Below, piece after piece: positions 32,846 through 41,394 of a DNA stretch of 64,000 bases (position 1 is the stretch's first letter; each line of letters begins with the position of its first letter). The notes beneath the pieces were generated by a model. The model saw only the letters and a list, made by a program, of their open reading frames with translations. It did not search any database and was not told the DNA's origin. The position numbers and the translations under genes were made by a program. Origin of the DNA: Desulfovibrionaceae bacterium (GTDB lineage: Bacteria > Desulfobacterota > Desulfovibrionia > Desulfovibrionales > Desulfovibrionaceae). The DNA is taken from positions 1-64,000 of the forward strand of contig JAQVCS010000007.1 in NCBI GenBank assembly GCA_028689675.1. Reading direction: 5' to 3'.

Positions 32846-34570
32846 ATGGCGATACCGTGGCAGCAAATTTTTAGTAAAGATGGGCTTCCCTGGCAGGGGG
32901 CTGTTTCCTTTTCAGACTTTATACAGGTGCGTACTTTACCGGAATTAAAAAAATTTCTGGATGCCGTTCACATTCGTTTTTGCCTTGTCAAACCCTATTA
33001 CGAGCAGGCGGACTATCCCCTAGTAGAAGCGCGTGAGCTTTTGCCCTCGTTCGATAACGACATGTGGGAATATAAAGACCTGCCCGGCTTTGCCTTGGTG
33101 GCTTTTGCGCGCCCTCTTGAGTATTTTTCTGAAGTATTTCAGTATGATAATTTACACCCCCTGCTGGATGTGCAGCACAATACTGCCGCCGCCTGCCCGC
33201 TTGAACCCTTTGTGCTTGCGCAGAATGTGCAAACTATCTGCGACCGCCTGCCCCGCGTTTTACAAGAAAATTTTCGCCAAAATTTTGCTGGGCGCGATAC
33301 CTCGGTGCTGGACTATTACCCTGCATTGCTGCCCTATTTATTGCAAATGGACAGGGCGCAGGTAATGGCGCTTGATAGCGACAACCTCTTTCACCTTGCC
33401 GGGGTTTTTGCCTCTTTTCCTTCAGATATTGATTCTGAAATAAAGCGTTTTGGCATACGCATGGGCAAGTTTGCCTATGGCAACAATGCCCTGTATGAAC
33501 GCAACCGCATGTTTGTGTATCAATACCTCATGGAATTGTATGGTTTTCCTGTTGTTTCTGAAAGGCGCACCTCTAGTGCGCTGTTTGCCCGCCGCCTGCA
33601 TAAAATGGGTGAAAACTTTTTATTGCGCGTGCTGGGGCAAACAGACCGCACTATCACAACCTATTGGGCAGAAAATGAAAACCGCCGCTACCCTTGGGTA
33701 GAAAAAATTGCCCTTATTGCTGTTGACCAAGACCAAACAGAAGTTATTAAAACATTGAAAGAAGGCGGCTACTTTGTTGATGAGGAAAAGCGCGTTATTA
33801 TTATTCGCATCACCTACCGCCAGCATGTTTTTTCTCCCAGCAATGTGCGGCAAGACAGGGCGCTTTCTGTTGCCTTGCAGGAGGTTTTGCACCCTCTTAC
33901 AGGGCAGGCATTGCAAGGTCTGAATATTATTAAAGATACAACCAATATGCTCTTGCGCCTTTCCGATATTGTGCGCGGCGAGCACACAGGGCGCGTTATT
34001 TACAAGCGCACCGAAGTGGTGGAAAACACCGATACCGATGAAAAACGCCTGAAATTCCTGTATTGCTGGCTCACCAAGCACCAAAGACGCATGGTAGGCT
34101 ATAGCGATGACTTTTTTACCAGTGTCAGCAAGGTGGTGGCAAAATATCTTTATTCCCCCGAAAATGATGATGTTTTTGACGGTCTGCGTGATTTGCACCG
34201 CGATGTGTGCAATCGCTTCAGCTATATTCAGCAAGCCAGAAAAATTCGCCTTTTAGAAGATATACGCCAGCGCAATTATAAAGGGCAGCGCATCACCTAT
34301 TTGCAAATGACCACAGAAGCCGTGAGCCTGCTGACTGATTTAAGTTTTGATATAACCACCTACTTTCCTTCCCTTGTTGATACCGCTATACTGAGCTTGG
34401 AAGGAATTTTGTCAGATCGCTATTTAATCCGCAAGTATTTGGGAAAAGAGGAAAAAAACATTTCGAGCTATGCTGCCGAAGTGCGTAAAAACTATGGCAG
34501 GCTTGTTTCCCTGCTGGATAAATTTACCGCAGTGCGTAAAGCCCGTGCTGCAAATGAGCCGAAAAACTGA
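32846..34570 (+). CDS. Large protein of unknown function, first gene of rsmE-rarA-plsC operon
   Basis: A 574-residue soluble protein with no signal peptide, membrane helix or motif that I recognise. It is rich in aromatic and charged residues (WEYKDLPGFALVAFAR, ENENRRYPWVEKIALIAVD) and mostly alpha/beta in the first 330 residues, then helical. Codon use resembles the neighbours, so it is a resident gene. Its stop overlaps the rsmE start (TGATG), so the two are translated together. I would expect orthologues only in close relatives. Confidence 0.72.
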   Translation: MAIPWQQIFSKDGLPWQGAVSFSDFIQVRTLPELKKFLDAVHIRFCLVKPYYEQADYPLVEARELLPSFDNDMWEYKDLPGFALVAFARPLEYFSEVFQYDNLHPLLDVQHNTAAACPLEPFVLAQNVQTICDRLPRVLQENFRQNFAGRDTSVLDYYPALLPYLLQMDRAQVMALDSDNLFHLAGVFASFPSDIDSEIKRFGIRMGKFAYGNNALYERNRMFVYQYLMELYGFPVVSERRTSSALFARRLHKMGENFLLRVLGQTDRTITTYWAENENRRYPWVEKIALIAVDQDQTEVIKTLKEGGYFVDEEKRVIIIRITYRQHVFSPSNVRQDRALSVALQEVLHPLTGQALQGLNIIKDTTNMLLRLSDIVRGEHTGRVIYKRTEVVENTDTDEKRLKFLYCWLTKHQRRMVGYSDDFFTSVSKVVAKYLYSPENDDVFDGLRDLHRDVCNRFSYIQQARKIRLLEDIRQRNYKGQRITYLQMTTEAVSLLTDLSFDITTYFPSLVDTAILSLEGILSDRYLIRKYLGKEEKNISSYAAEVRKNYGRLVSLLDKFTAVRKARAANEPKN

Positions 34571-35295
34571 TGCATACTTTTTATCTTCCTGCTGCCGACT
34601 GGGGCACAGAAGCAGCCCTGCCCCTTGCCGAAGCCAAGCATGCCGCGCAGGTGCTGCGCCTGCACGAAGGCGAAACCGTGCGCCTGCTTGATGGCCAAGG
34701 GCGAGAAGGACTGTTCCGCCTTGCCACTGTGGGCAAAAAAAATGTTGGCGTGCAACTGCTGCAAGAAACAGTGCACCCCCAGCCCGCTGCGCGGGCAATT
34801 ATTGCCCTTGCCTTCAGCAAAGCCGTGCGGCGTGGCTTTTTTATGGAAAAAGCTGTGGAGCTGGGCGCCCATGAAATTTGGCTATGGCAGGGCGACCACA
34901 GCCAAGGGCATTTACCGCATGATGCCGCAGAAAATTGCCAAGGGCAGATGATTGCCGGCATCAAGCAATGCGGTAACCCTTGGATGCCGCAGGTGCGCGC
35001 CCTGACCAAGGGCATTGCCGAAGTGATCGAGCAGGCCGCCAGCGCAGATCACCGCCTTTTGCCTTGGGAACAGCAGCACGATGTGCCCATGCTTACCCCA
35101 GCTATGGCAGGGCAGGCAGGGCTGACTGTCTATGTTATTGGCCCAGAGGGGGGCTTTTCTGAACGCGAGCTCGGCCTGCTGCGCGGGGCAAATTTTTTGC
35201 CCGTCAGCTTGGGGCAACGCATTTTGCGCTGTGAAACAGCCGCCACCTTATGCCTTGGCCTGCACTGGTGGGCAAGCCAGCAGCCAAAGGCCTAG
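34570..35295 (+). CDS. rsmE: 16S rRNA m3U1498 methyltransferase
   Basis: A 241-residue SPOUT-class methyltransferase. It has an N-terminal PUA-like part (HAAQVLRLHEGE), the linker KAVRRGFFMEKAVELG, and the knot motifs VIGPEGGFSERE and LGQRILRCETA. It methylates U1498 of 16S rRNA. It begins in the stop of the unknown gene and is followed by rarA after 2 bp. Confidence 0.93.
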   Translation: MHTFYLPAADWGTEAALPLAEAKHAAQVLRLHEGETVRLLDGQGREGLFRLATVGKKNVGVQLLQETVHPQPAARAIIALAFSKAVRRGFFMEKAVELGAHEIWLWQGDHSQGHLPHDAAENCQGQMIAGIKQCGNPWMPQVRALTKGIAEVIEQAASADHRLLPWEQQHDVPMLTPAMAGQAGLTVYVIGPEGGFSERELGLLRGANFLPVSLGQRILRCETAATLCLGLHWWASQQPKA

Positions 35296-35297
35296 CC

Positions 35298-36551
35298 ATG
35301 CCTACCAAGCAAAGCACCCTGCTGGATGCCAGCCGCGCCGCCCCCTTGCCCGAAAGGCTGCGCCCCACAGAGCTTGAGCTCTATGTGGGGCAGCGCCATT
35401 TGCAAGACCGCCTGCGCGCGCTTTTGGCAGCCAAACATTTGCCAAGCCTCTTACTGTATGGGCCGCCCGGTTGTGGCAAATCTACACTGGCCTTGCTGCT
35501 GGCAGCGCACAAGGGGCAAAATTTTGTGCGCCTTTCTGCGCCCGAAGCTGGCCTGCAGCAATTGCGCCGCTCGCTTGCGGGCAAAGAGGTACTTATTTTG
35601 GATGAGCTACACCGCTTTTCCAAAGCGCAGCAAGATTTCTTCTTACCGTTGGTGGAATCGGGCGAGCTCACCCTTATTGCCACTACTACAGAAAACCCCT
35701 CTTTCAGCGTTACCCCGCAGCTGCTTTCACGCCTGCACTTGCTCAAGCTCAAGCCCCTTGAAGCCCATGAGCTGAAAATATTAGCCAAGCGCGGCGCACA
35801 GCAAGAAGGCCTAGTGCTGGACGATGCTGTGCTTGCCCTGCTCACCAGCACAGCCCACGGCGATGCCCGCACCCTGCTGAATTTAGTGGAATATGTTTGT
35901 TCCCTGCCAGAAGACAAACGCGGGCTGGATGCCGTGGCCAAAAGCCTGCCCGAAGTGCTGGTGCGCCACGATAAAGATGGCGATAGCCACTATGAGCTGG
36001 CCTCTGCCCTCATTAAATCCATACGCGGCAGCGATGTGGATGCCGCCCTGTATTACCTTGCCTGCCTGCTGGAAGGCGGCGAAGACCCCCGCTTTATTTG
36101 CCGCAGGCTTATTCTTTCTGCTTCAGAAGACATAGGCCTTGCCGACCCGCAGGCCTTGCCGCTGGCCGTGGCCTGCCAGCAGGCTGTGACCTTTGTGGGC
36201 ATGCCCGAAGGCTTTATTCCGCTGGCCGAAACAGTAACCTACCTTGCCCTTGCCCGCAAAAGCAATTCCACCTATGCAGCCTATATTAGTGCTGCGCGTG
36301 AAATACGCATGAATGGTAAGCGCCCTGTGCCCCTGCATTTACGCAATGCCTCTACCAGACTGCAAAAGGCCGAAGGCTATGGGCAGGGCTATAAGTACCC
36401 GCATTCCTTCCCTGAAGGCTGGACAGAACAGCAATATTTGCCCGAAGGGCTGGAAGGCCGCCGTTTTTACCTGCCCAAAGACTATGGCGAAGAAGGCCGC
36501 CGCACCCAGTGGTGGCGCAAATTGCATAATATTCAAAAAGGTGGTGATTAA
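35298..36551 (+). CDS. rarA: Replication-associated recombination protein A
   Basis: A 417-residue AAA+ ATPase of the RarA/MgsA family. Walker A is GPPGCGKST, Walker B ILDELHRF, followed by the family's KAQQDFFLPLVESG and TTENPSF sensor-1 segment. The C-terminal part has the oligomerisation-domain motifs DGDSHYELASALIKSIRGSD (quoted within the limit) and RRLILSASEDIGLADP. It acts at stalled replication forks with SSB. ATG 35298 is chosen because the upstream 16 codons overlap rsmE. Confidence 0.93.
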   Translation: MPTKQSTLLDASRAAPLPERLRPTELELYVGQRHLQDRLRALLAAKHLPSLLLYGPPGCGKSTLALLLAAHKGQNFVRLSAPEAGLQQLRRSLAGKEVLILDELHRFSKAQQDFFLPLVESGELTLIATTTENPSFSVTPQLLSRLHLLKLKPLEAHELKILAKRGAQQEGLVLDDAVLALLTSTAHGDARTLLNLVEYVCSLPEDKRGLDAVAKSLPEVLVRHDKDGDSHYELASALIKSIRGSDVDAALYYLACLLEGGEDPRFICRRLILSASEDIGLADPQALPLAVACQQAVTFVGMPEGFIPLAETVTYLALARKSNSTYAAYISAAREIRMNGKRPVPLHLRNASTRLQKAEGYGQGYKYPHSFPEGWTEQQYLPEGLEGRRFYLPKDYGEEGRRTQWWRKLHNIQKGGD

Positions 36552-36552
36552 T

Positions 36553-37350
36553 ATGCTGACCCCTCAGGCTCATGTTCCCTCCCGCTTGTTTCAGGGCTAT
36601 AGCTTTCATAGCCCCCAGCGCGAGCCTTCCTGCTTTTCCCGCACCTTCCCCACATTGTCTTGCTATGCTGGGGTGTTGGTAGAAGCCCTGCGCATGCATT
36701 GTGCGGCAAGGCAGGGCACATGTGATGATATGGCGTGGACACGAGGCTCGGAAGGGATTTTTCATAATCTGTTACGCGTAGGCTGCTCTGTGCACATTGA
36801 AGGCTTAGAAAACCTTGCCGCCATGCATGAGCCCTGCGTTTTTATTGGCAACCACATGAGCACGCTGGATGCCTTTGGCCTGCCTGCCATTATACGCCCC
36901 TTTATGCCTGTTACCCCTGTGGTCAAGCGCAGCCTGTGCACCATGCCCTTTTTCGGGCCTATCATGTGCTCGCGCCAGCCTATTCCTGTCGATCGCGTCA
37001 ACCCGCGCGAAGATTTTAAGGCTGTTATGGAAGGGGGCACAAAGCACTTGGCCAACGGCATTTCTATGATTGTGTTCCCGCAAAGCACGCGCTCCACAGT
37101 GTTTGACCCAGCCAAGTTTAATACCATAGGCATTAAGCTGGCAAAGCATGCTAATGTGCCCATTATTCCCATGGCGCTCAAAACAGACGCTTGGGGGCAG
37201 GGGAAATATACCAAAGACCTTGGGGCTATCAACCCTGCCCTGCCCATTCATTTCCGTTTTGGTAAAGCGCTGCGCGTGCAGGGCAATGGCAAAGAAGAAC
37301 ACGCCCATATTATTCAATTTATTCAGCAAAGCCTTGATGAATGGCAATAG
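36553..37350 (+). CDS. plsC: 1-acyl-sn-glycerol-3-phosphate acyltransferase
   Basis: A 265-residue PlsC-type acyltransferase: catalytic NHMSTLD (HX4D) near residue 100 and FPQSTRS, a variant of the FPEGTRS substrate motif. PIIPMALKT follows, as in the family. It makes phosphatidic acid in the inner membrane, though related enzymes modify other lipids. The ATG at 36553 lies 1 bp after the rarA stop, with AAGGTGGTG upstream. Last gene of the four-gene operon. Confidence 0.85.
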   Translation: MLTPQAHVPSRLFQGYSFHSPQREPSCFSRTFPTLSCYAGVLVEALRMHCAARQGTCDDMAWTRGSEGIFHNLLRVGCSVHIEGLENLAAMHEPCVFIGNHMSTLDAFGLPAIIRPFMPVTPVVKRSLCTMPFFGPIMCSRQPIPVDRVNPREDFKAVMEGGTKHLANGISMIVFPQSTRSTVFDPAKFNTIGIKLAKHANVPIIPMALKTDAWGQGKYTKDLGAINPALPIHFRFGKALRVQGNGKEEHAHIIQFIQQSLDEWQ

Positions 37351-37356
37351 GGAACA

Positions 37357-37476
37357 TGCTCTGGTAAACCTTTGAAAATGCCCGCAAGGTTTTTATACGA
37401 ATTCCTTGCCGCGCACAGCGCATAAGGGGATTTCACTTCCCCATTCCATGCGCTTTAAACGTGAATCTGCTCTCGA
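37357..37476. repeat. Family A dispersed element, copy A2
   Basis: Shares TTGAAAATG, GCAAGGTTT, CCTTGCCGC, AGCGCATAAGGGGA and TGCGCTTTAAACGTGAATC with copies A1 and A3. Its left end is diverged. It begins 7 bp after the plsC stop. Confidence 0.7.
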
Positions 37477-37520
37477 GCTCAAGCAATATGCTATTCAAAG
37501 AGAACATAGAGAGAAATAAC

Positions 37521-37555
37521 AATCCTGCCTGCACACAATGCAGACGGGATTGTTT
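37521..37555 (+). terminator. Terminator of the rarA-plsC operon
   Basis: AATCCTGCCTGC (37521-37532) pairs with GCAGACGGGATT (37540-37551) with one mismatch, then GTTTC. It sits exactly between repeats A2 and A3. Confidence 0.65.
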
Positions 37556-37665
37556 CTAGCGCATTTCACCATTGAAAAGGCTCGCAAGGTTTCGTAAGCA
37601 ATCCTTGCCGCTCACAGCGCACAAGGGGAAGTACCCTTGTGCGCTGTGAAAGTGAATCTACTCTA
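37556..37665. repeat. Family A dispersed element, copy A3
   Basis: 110 bp from CTAGCGCATTTCACC to GTGAATCTACTCTA. It is very close to the reverse complement of A1. Its centre CAGCGCACAAGGG and CCCTTGTGCGCTG forms a near-perfect hairpin. Confidence 0.8.
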
Positions 37666-37708
37666 TTTGTATGGTGCAGGTTTTGTTTTTGCCCTGCATC
37701 TGTGCTTG

Positions 37709-39121
37709 TTATTTGCCAAGCATCACTGTTTTAAAGCCTGTTTCGCCATGGCGCATTATCTGAAGCATAAGAGCACCGCGCTTTTGCCCTTCATTTTTCA
37801 CAATAGCGGCTAAGCCTTCTACTGTATTTACAGGCTTCATATTGGCGGTAAGAATAATGTCGCCTTCCATCAGCTCGGCTTCGGCAGCGGGTTTACCCCT
37901 TTCCACCTTAACAATAAGCAAGCCTTTGCTTTTATCAATATTCATGCGCTGGCGTTCTTCGCCAGAAAGCGGGCGCACAGCAATGCCCAGCGGGGTATCG
38001 GCATGGCCTTTTTCCTGTTCTGTGCCTTGGCTTTGCCCAGCAGTTTTTCTTTCACCCAAGGTAACGCTTATTTCTTTGCGCGCACCATCACGCCACACCA
38101 CCAGCTGCGCCTTGCTGCCGGGGCTAAGCGCGGCAATGGCACGCAGCAGCGCGGCAGAATCTTCCATAGGTTTGCCCTGCACGCTCAGCACAATATCGCC
38201 AGCCTGTACCCCTGCTTTGTCGGCAGGGTCACCAGCCACCACGTCAGCAATAAGTGCACCGCTTTTTTGCGTTAAGCCCAAGGCCTTGGCGCCATTTTCG
38301 TCCAAATCGCCAATGGTGACGCCCAGCCAGCCGCGAGAAACTTTTTTGCCGCTCTTTATCTGGTCTGTAATATCCTTGGCCATGGTGCTGGGTATGGCAA
38401 AACCAATGCCTTGCCCGCTGGCTATAATGGCGGTATTGATGCCCACCACTTCACCCTTCATATTCAGCAAAGGGCCGCCCGAGTTCCCGGGGTTAATGGA
38501 GGCATCGGTCTGCAAAAAGTTATCGAATGCGCCTGACTGAATATTGCGCCCCTTGGCAGAAAGAATGCCTGCGGTGACGGTGTGATCAAGCCCAAAGGGG
38601 TTGCCAATGGCCAGCAGCCATTCCCCCACCTGAAGAGCATCCGAATCGCCAAATTTCAAGAAAGGTAAATCTTTCTTGACGCTTACCTTCAAAAGGGCAA
38701 TGTCTGTTTCTGCATCTGCCCCTACTAATTTGGCTTCAATAGAATCATTCTTGCCTGTGGCGCCTTGTAAATTTACACGAATAATATCAGCGCCTTCCAC
38801 CACATGATTATTGGTGACAATATAGCCATCGGCAGAAATTAAAAAGCCAGAGCCCAAAGAGCGCTGCTTGCGTTGCTGCTGTGGGGCAAAATTTTTGCCG
38901 AACTGCTCAAAAAATTTATCAATATTAGGGGGCATATCTCGCAGCATACCGCCAAAAAAGGCTTCAGGGCCGCCAGCGCTGCCCGTGCGCTCTGTGCTAA
39001 TATTTACCACGGCCGAGCCAGAATCTTTAGCAAGGCGGGTAAAATCGGGCAATTCTGCATGAGCCAAAACAGCGCTGCCCAGCAGCACACACAGCATCCA
39101 TACACCAAATACTTGTTTCAT
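37709..39121 (-). CDS. degP: Periplasmic serine endoprotease DegP/HtrA
   Basis: A 470-residue protein with a signal peptide (to about residue 22) and a trypsin-like domain with the catalytic triad His 106 (NNHVVEG), Asp 140 (AETDIAL) and Ser 214 (NPGNSGGPLL). Two PDZ domains follow (SRGWLGVTIGDL near 265; TPLGIAVRPL near 375). It degrades or refolds damaged periplasmic proteins. AAGGAG precedes the ATG. It could equally be called MucD/DegQ. Transcribed alone. Confidence 0.93.
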   Translation of the reverse strand: MKQVFGVWMLCVLLGSAVLAHAELPDFTRLAKDSGSAVVNISTERTGSAGGPEAFFGGMLRDMPPNIDKFFEQFGKNFAPQQQRKQRSLGSGFLISADGYIVTNNHVVEGADIIRVNLQGATGKNDSIEAKLVGADAETDIALLKVSVKKDLPFLKFGDSDALQVGEWLLAIGNPFGLDHTVTAGILSAKGRNIQSGAFDNFLQTDASINPGNSGGPLLNMKGEVVGINTAIIASGQGIGFAIPSTMAKDITDQIKSGKKVSRGWLGVTIGDLDENGAKALGLTQKSGALIADVVAGDPADKAGVQAGDIVLSVQGKPMEDSAALLRAIAALSPGSKAQLVVWRDGARKEISVTLGERKTAGQSQGTEQEKGHADTPLGIAVRPLSGEERQRMNIDKSKGLLIVKVERGKPAAEAELMEGDIILTANMKPVNTVEGLAAIVKNEGQKRGALMLQIMRHGETGFKTVMLGK

Positions 39122-39221
39122 ACCAATACTCCTTGTCCATCCTCAACAAAGCATTTGCCTTGTCTTTTTTTTATGCAAAAACGCAGACCTGCCTGTAATA
39201 TAGCAAGAAGCATACCAAAAC

Positions 39222-39259
39222 AAAAAAATGCTGCCGCAAACCACGCAGGCTGCGGCAGC
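39222..39259 (-). terminator. Terminator of the S1 gene
   Basis: GCTGCCGCA (39230-39238) pairs with TGCGGCAGC (39251-39259). On the minus strand a run of seven T follows. Confidence 0.85.
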
Positions 39260-39285
39260 ACAAAAACACATAAGACTGTGCCAGC

Positions 39286-40770
39286 CTACTTTTTCTTGTT
39301 CAAAGCAGCCTGCAAAGCACTGCCCAAAGAATTTAAGGAAGGCGCGCTGGCGCTGGCTTTTTTAGCGCTGCTCACATGCTCGCGCCACGAATTGTCTTCA
39401 CGTTCGCGGGGGGCAGCAGCGTTCATATCCACACCTTCAGGGGCAAGGCTAATGCGGCGGGCAGCCACGTCAACATTCTGAATGACCAAGGTCACAGCAG
39501 CGCCCTTTTCCAGCTTGGCAAGCTCGTTCTTTTTGCTGGCTTTAATCACACCCAAGGGCAACAGGCCAGTAATGCCGTCTGCCAAGGTGACAAAAACGCC
39601 AAACTTGGACTGGCTTTCCACAATGCCTTCCACCACCGTGCCCACGGGGAACTTGGCGGCAGCTTCAGCCCACGGGTCGCCTTCCGCATCACGCAAAGAA
39701 AGGGAAATGCGGCGCTTTTCTACCGAAACTTCCTTTATTTTCACGCTGATGGTGTCGCCCACCTTCATCATATCTTCAGGCTTGGCCACGCGCTTTGTCC
39801 AGCTCATTTCAGAAACATGCACCAAGCCTTCAATGCCGGGCAACACTTCCACAAAAGCGCCAAAGGGGGTCAGGCGCATTACGCGGCCTTCCACCACAGC
39901 ACCCACGGCAAGGCTTTCGGCAACAGTATCCCAAGGGTCACCCTGAGCCTGCTTGCGAGAAAGGGAAATGCGCGTGTTGCCCTTGGCATCTTTGCTGATA
40001 TTCAAAATTTTTGCTTGCACCACATCACCGGGGGCACAGGCTTCAGAAGGCTGCGAAACACGCGCCCAAGAAAGCTCGGAAATATGAATCATGCCTTCTA
40101 CAGCGGGGGCAATTTCCATAAATGCGCCAAAGGCGGCAAGGCGGGTAATGCGCCCTTCCACAACATCGCCAATATTGATGGCTTCCAGCACCTTGCTCAG
40201 GTTTTCCTGACGTTCCCTTTCCAGCAGGGCGCGGCGCGAAACCACAATATTGCGGCCATAGCTTTCCACCTTGGTGATGATGAATTGCTGCACTGTGCCA
40301 ACCATGCTTTCGGCTTCGGTCTGGGCAACATCCATTTGGCTACCGGGGCAGAAGGCACGCTTGCCCATGACTTCAACAGTAAAGCCGCCCTTGCAGGTAG
40401 CCGTTACCTTGCCGTCAACAGGCAAAGCAGCATCGCGGGCTTCTTCAAGCGCAGCCACGCCGCTGCCGCTCATGGAGCGGGAAAGGCGAATTTCGCCAGC
40501 CTTGACAGACACAACCCAAGCTTCAAGGCTTTCGCCGGGCTTGACAATTTCCTGCCCTTCGGCGTCCAAAATATCTTTACGGTCCATAATACCGTCAACC
40601 TTGATGCCTACATCCAAAAAGACAGCATCGCCAGTGATGTCAATGACGGTGCCAGTTACTTTCTGGCCAGGTGCAAGGCGAACAGTATTTGCCGCCTGAG
40701 CTTCAAACAGGGAAGCAAAATCTTCATTCATATCTTCCGCGGAGGACGCGGCAGGATTTTCCATATTCAT
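39286..40770 (-). CDS. rpsA: Ribosomal protein S1 (five S1 domains)
   Basis: A 494-residue protein made of S1 repeats that begin near residues 36 (VTGTVIDITGDAVF), 119 (DGKVTATCKGGF), 200 (VVEGRITRLAAFGAF), 285 (VVEGRVMRLTPFGAF) and 372 (VVEGIVESQSKFGVF). E. coli S1 has six and about 557 residues, so this is a short form. Repeats 3 and 4 carry the best RNA-binding motifs. It helps mRNA docking at the 30S subunit. If another S1 gene exists in the genome, this one may be a paralogue with its own role. The long open frame on the other strand is a shadow. Confidence 0.82.
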   Translation of the reverse strand: MNMENPAASSAEDMNEDFASLFEAQAANTVRLAPGQKVTGTVIDITGDAVFLDVGIKVDGIMDRKDILDAEGQEIVKPGESLEAWVVSVKAGEIRLSRSMSGSGVAALEEARDAALPVDGKVTATCKGGFTVEVMGKRAFCPGSQMDVAQTEAESMVGTVQQFIITKVESYGRNIVVSRRALLERERQENLSKVLEAINIGDVVEGRITRLAAFGAFMEIAPAVEGMIHISELSWARVSQPSEACAPGDVVQAKILNISKDAKGNTRISLSRKQAQGDPWDTVAESLAVGAVVEGRVMRLTPFGAFVEVLPGIEGLVHVSEMSWTKRVAKPEDMMKVGDTISVKIKEVSVEKRRISLSLRDAEGDPWAEAAAKFPVGTVVEGIVESQSKFGVFVTLADGITGLLPLGVIKASKKNELAKLEKGAAVTLVIQNVDVAARRISLAPEGVDMNAAAPREREDNSWREHVSSAKKASASAPSLNSLGSALQAALNKKK

Positions 40771-41079
40771 ATCCTAAAGGCTCCTTCAAGTATAGGGCTT
40801 GCCCCTTGCGATCCATGAAGCATAGCGTAGTCGCGTTCAGAATACAATCCCTTTATGCTGCCATTTCATCAGCGGCCATAAAAATCTTTGTCTAAAAAAT
40901 AGACAGACAGCACGTTACTGTATAAAAACTAGCCAATATCCTGTTGTAGCCTGCCCGCAGGCAGAGTACCTTGATTTTTTGCCTGAATAAGGAGACAAAA
41001 CCAAGGCAATGCAGCAGCGTTCTACAGCAGGCCAGCCCCAGCAGGCAGCGAGAGCCACTTTATACTAAGGAAGAGTATT
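40771..41079. other. Promoter region between divergent S1 and yhdT-panF
   Basis: A 309-bp gap. It contains a GTCTAAAAAATAGAC palindrome near 40891-40905 and a GCCTGCCCGCAGGC palindrome near 40951. I see no gene. Promoters for both directions must lie here. Confidence 0.5.
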
Positions 41080-41394
41080 ATGCAGGCAAATGATACCGAC
41101 AAACGCTATGCACAGGCAAATAAAGAGGCCATATTGGCGCTTATTGCCTATGCTTTCTATTTTATTTGGTGGTATGTGTGCGCCTATGGCCTTGGCGATG
41201 GCGACCCCGAGCTCTATAGCTATGTGCTGGGGCTGCCCGCGTGGTTTTTTTATAGCTGCATAGTGGGCTACCCCCTCATAACGCTGGTGCTGTGGTGTAT
41301 GGTGCGCTTTGGCTTTAACGATATGCCCCTTGAAGCGGAAACTGAAGCAAAAACCGCGGCGGAAGCGAAAGCAAAGCATAAGGAGCAGGTATGA
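41080..41394 (+). CDS. YhdT family membrane protein
   Basis: A 104-residue protein with two membrane helices (AILALIAYAFYFIWWYVC and FFYSCIVGYPLITLVLWCMV) and a charged Ala/Glu/Lys tail. It matches the YhdT (DUF997) family, which is encoded just upstream of panF in many proteobacteria. It overlaps panF by 4 bp and is probably a small accessory to the transporter; its role is not known. Confidence 0.82.
   Translation: MQANDTDKRYAQANKEAILALIAYAFYFIWWYVCAYGLGDGDPELYSYVLGLPAWFFYSCIVGYPLITLVLWCMVRFGFNDMPLEAETEAKTAAEAKAKHKEQV

Noticed and set aside
37357-37665. Paired family A repeats as a composite transposon
   Set aside because: Only 80 bp containing a terminator lies between them, so there is no cargo.
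39376-40818. 480-codon open frame antisense to the S1 gene
   Set aside because: Rich in His, Phe and Gly in patterns that mirror S1 codons; no ribosome site. The S1 frame shows five conserved domains.
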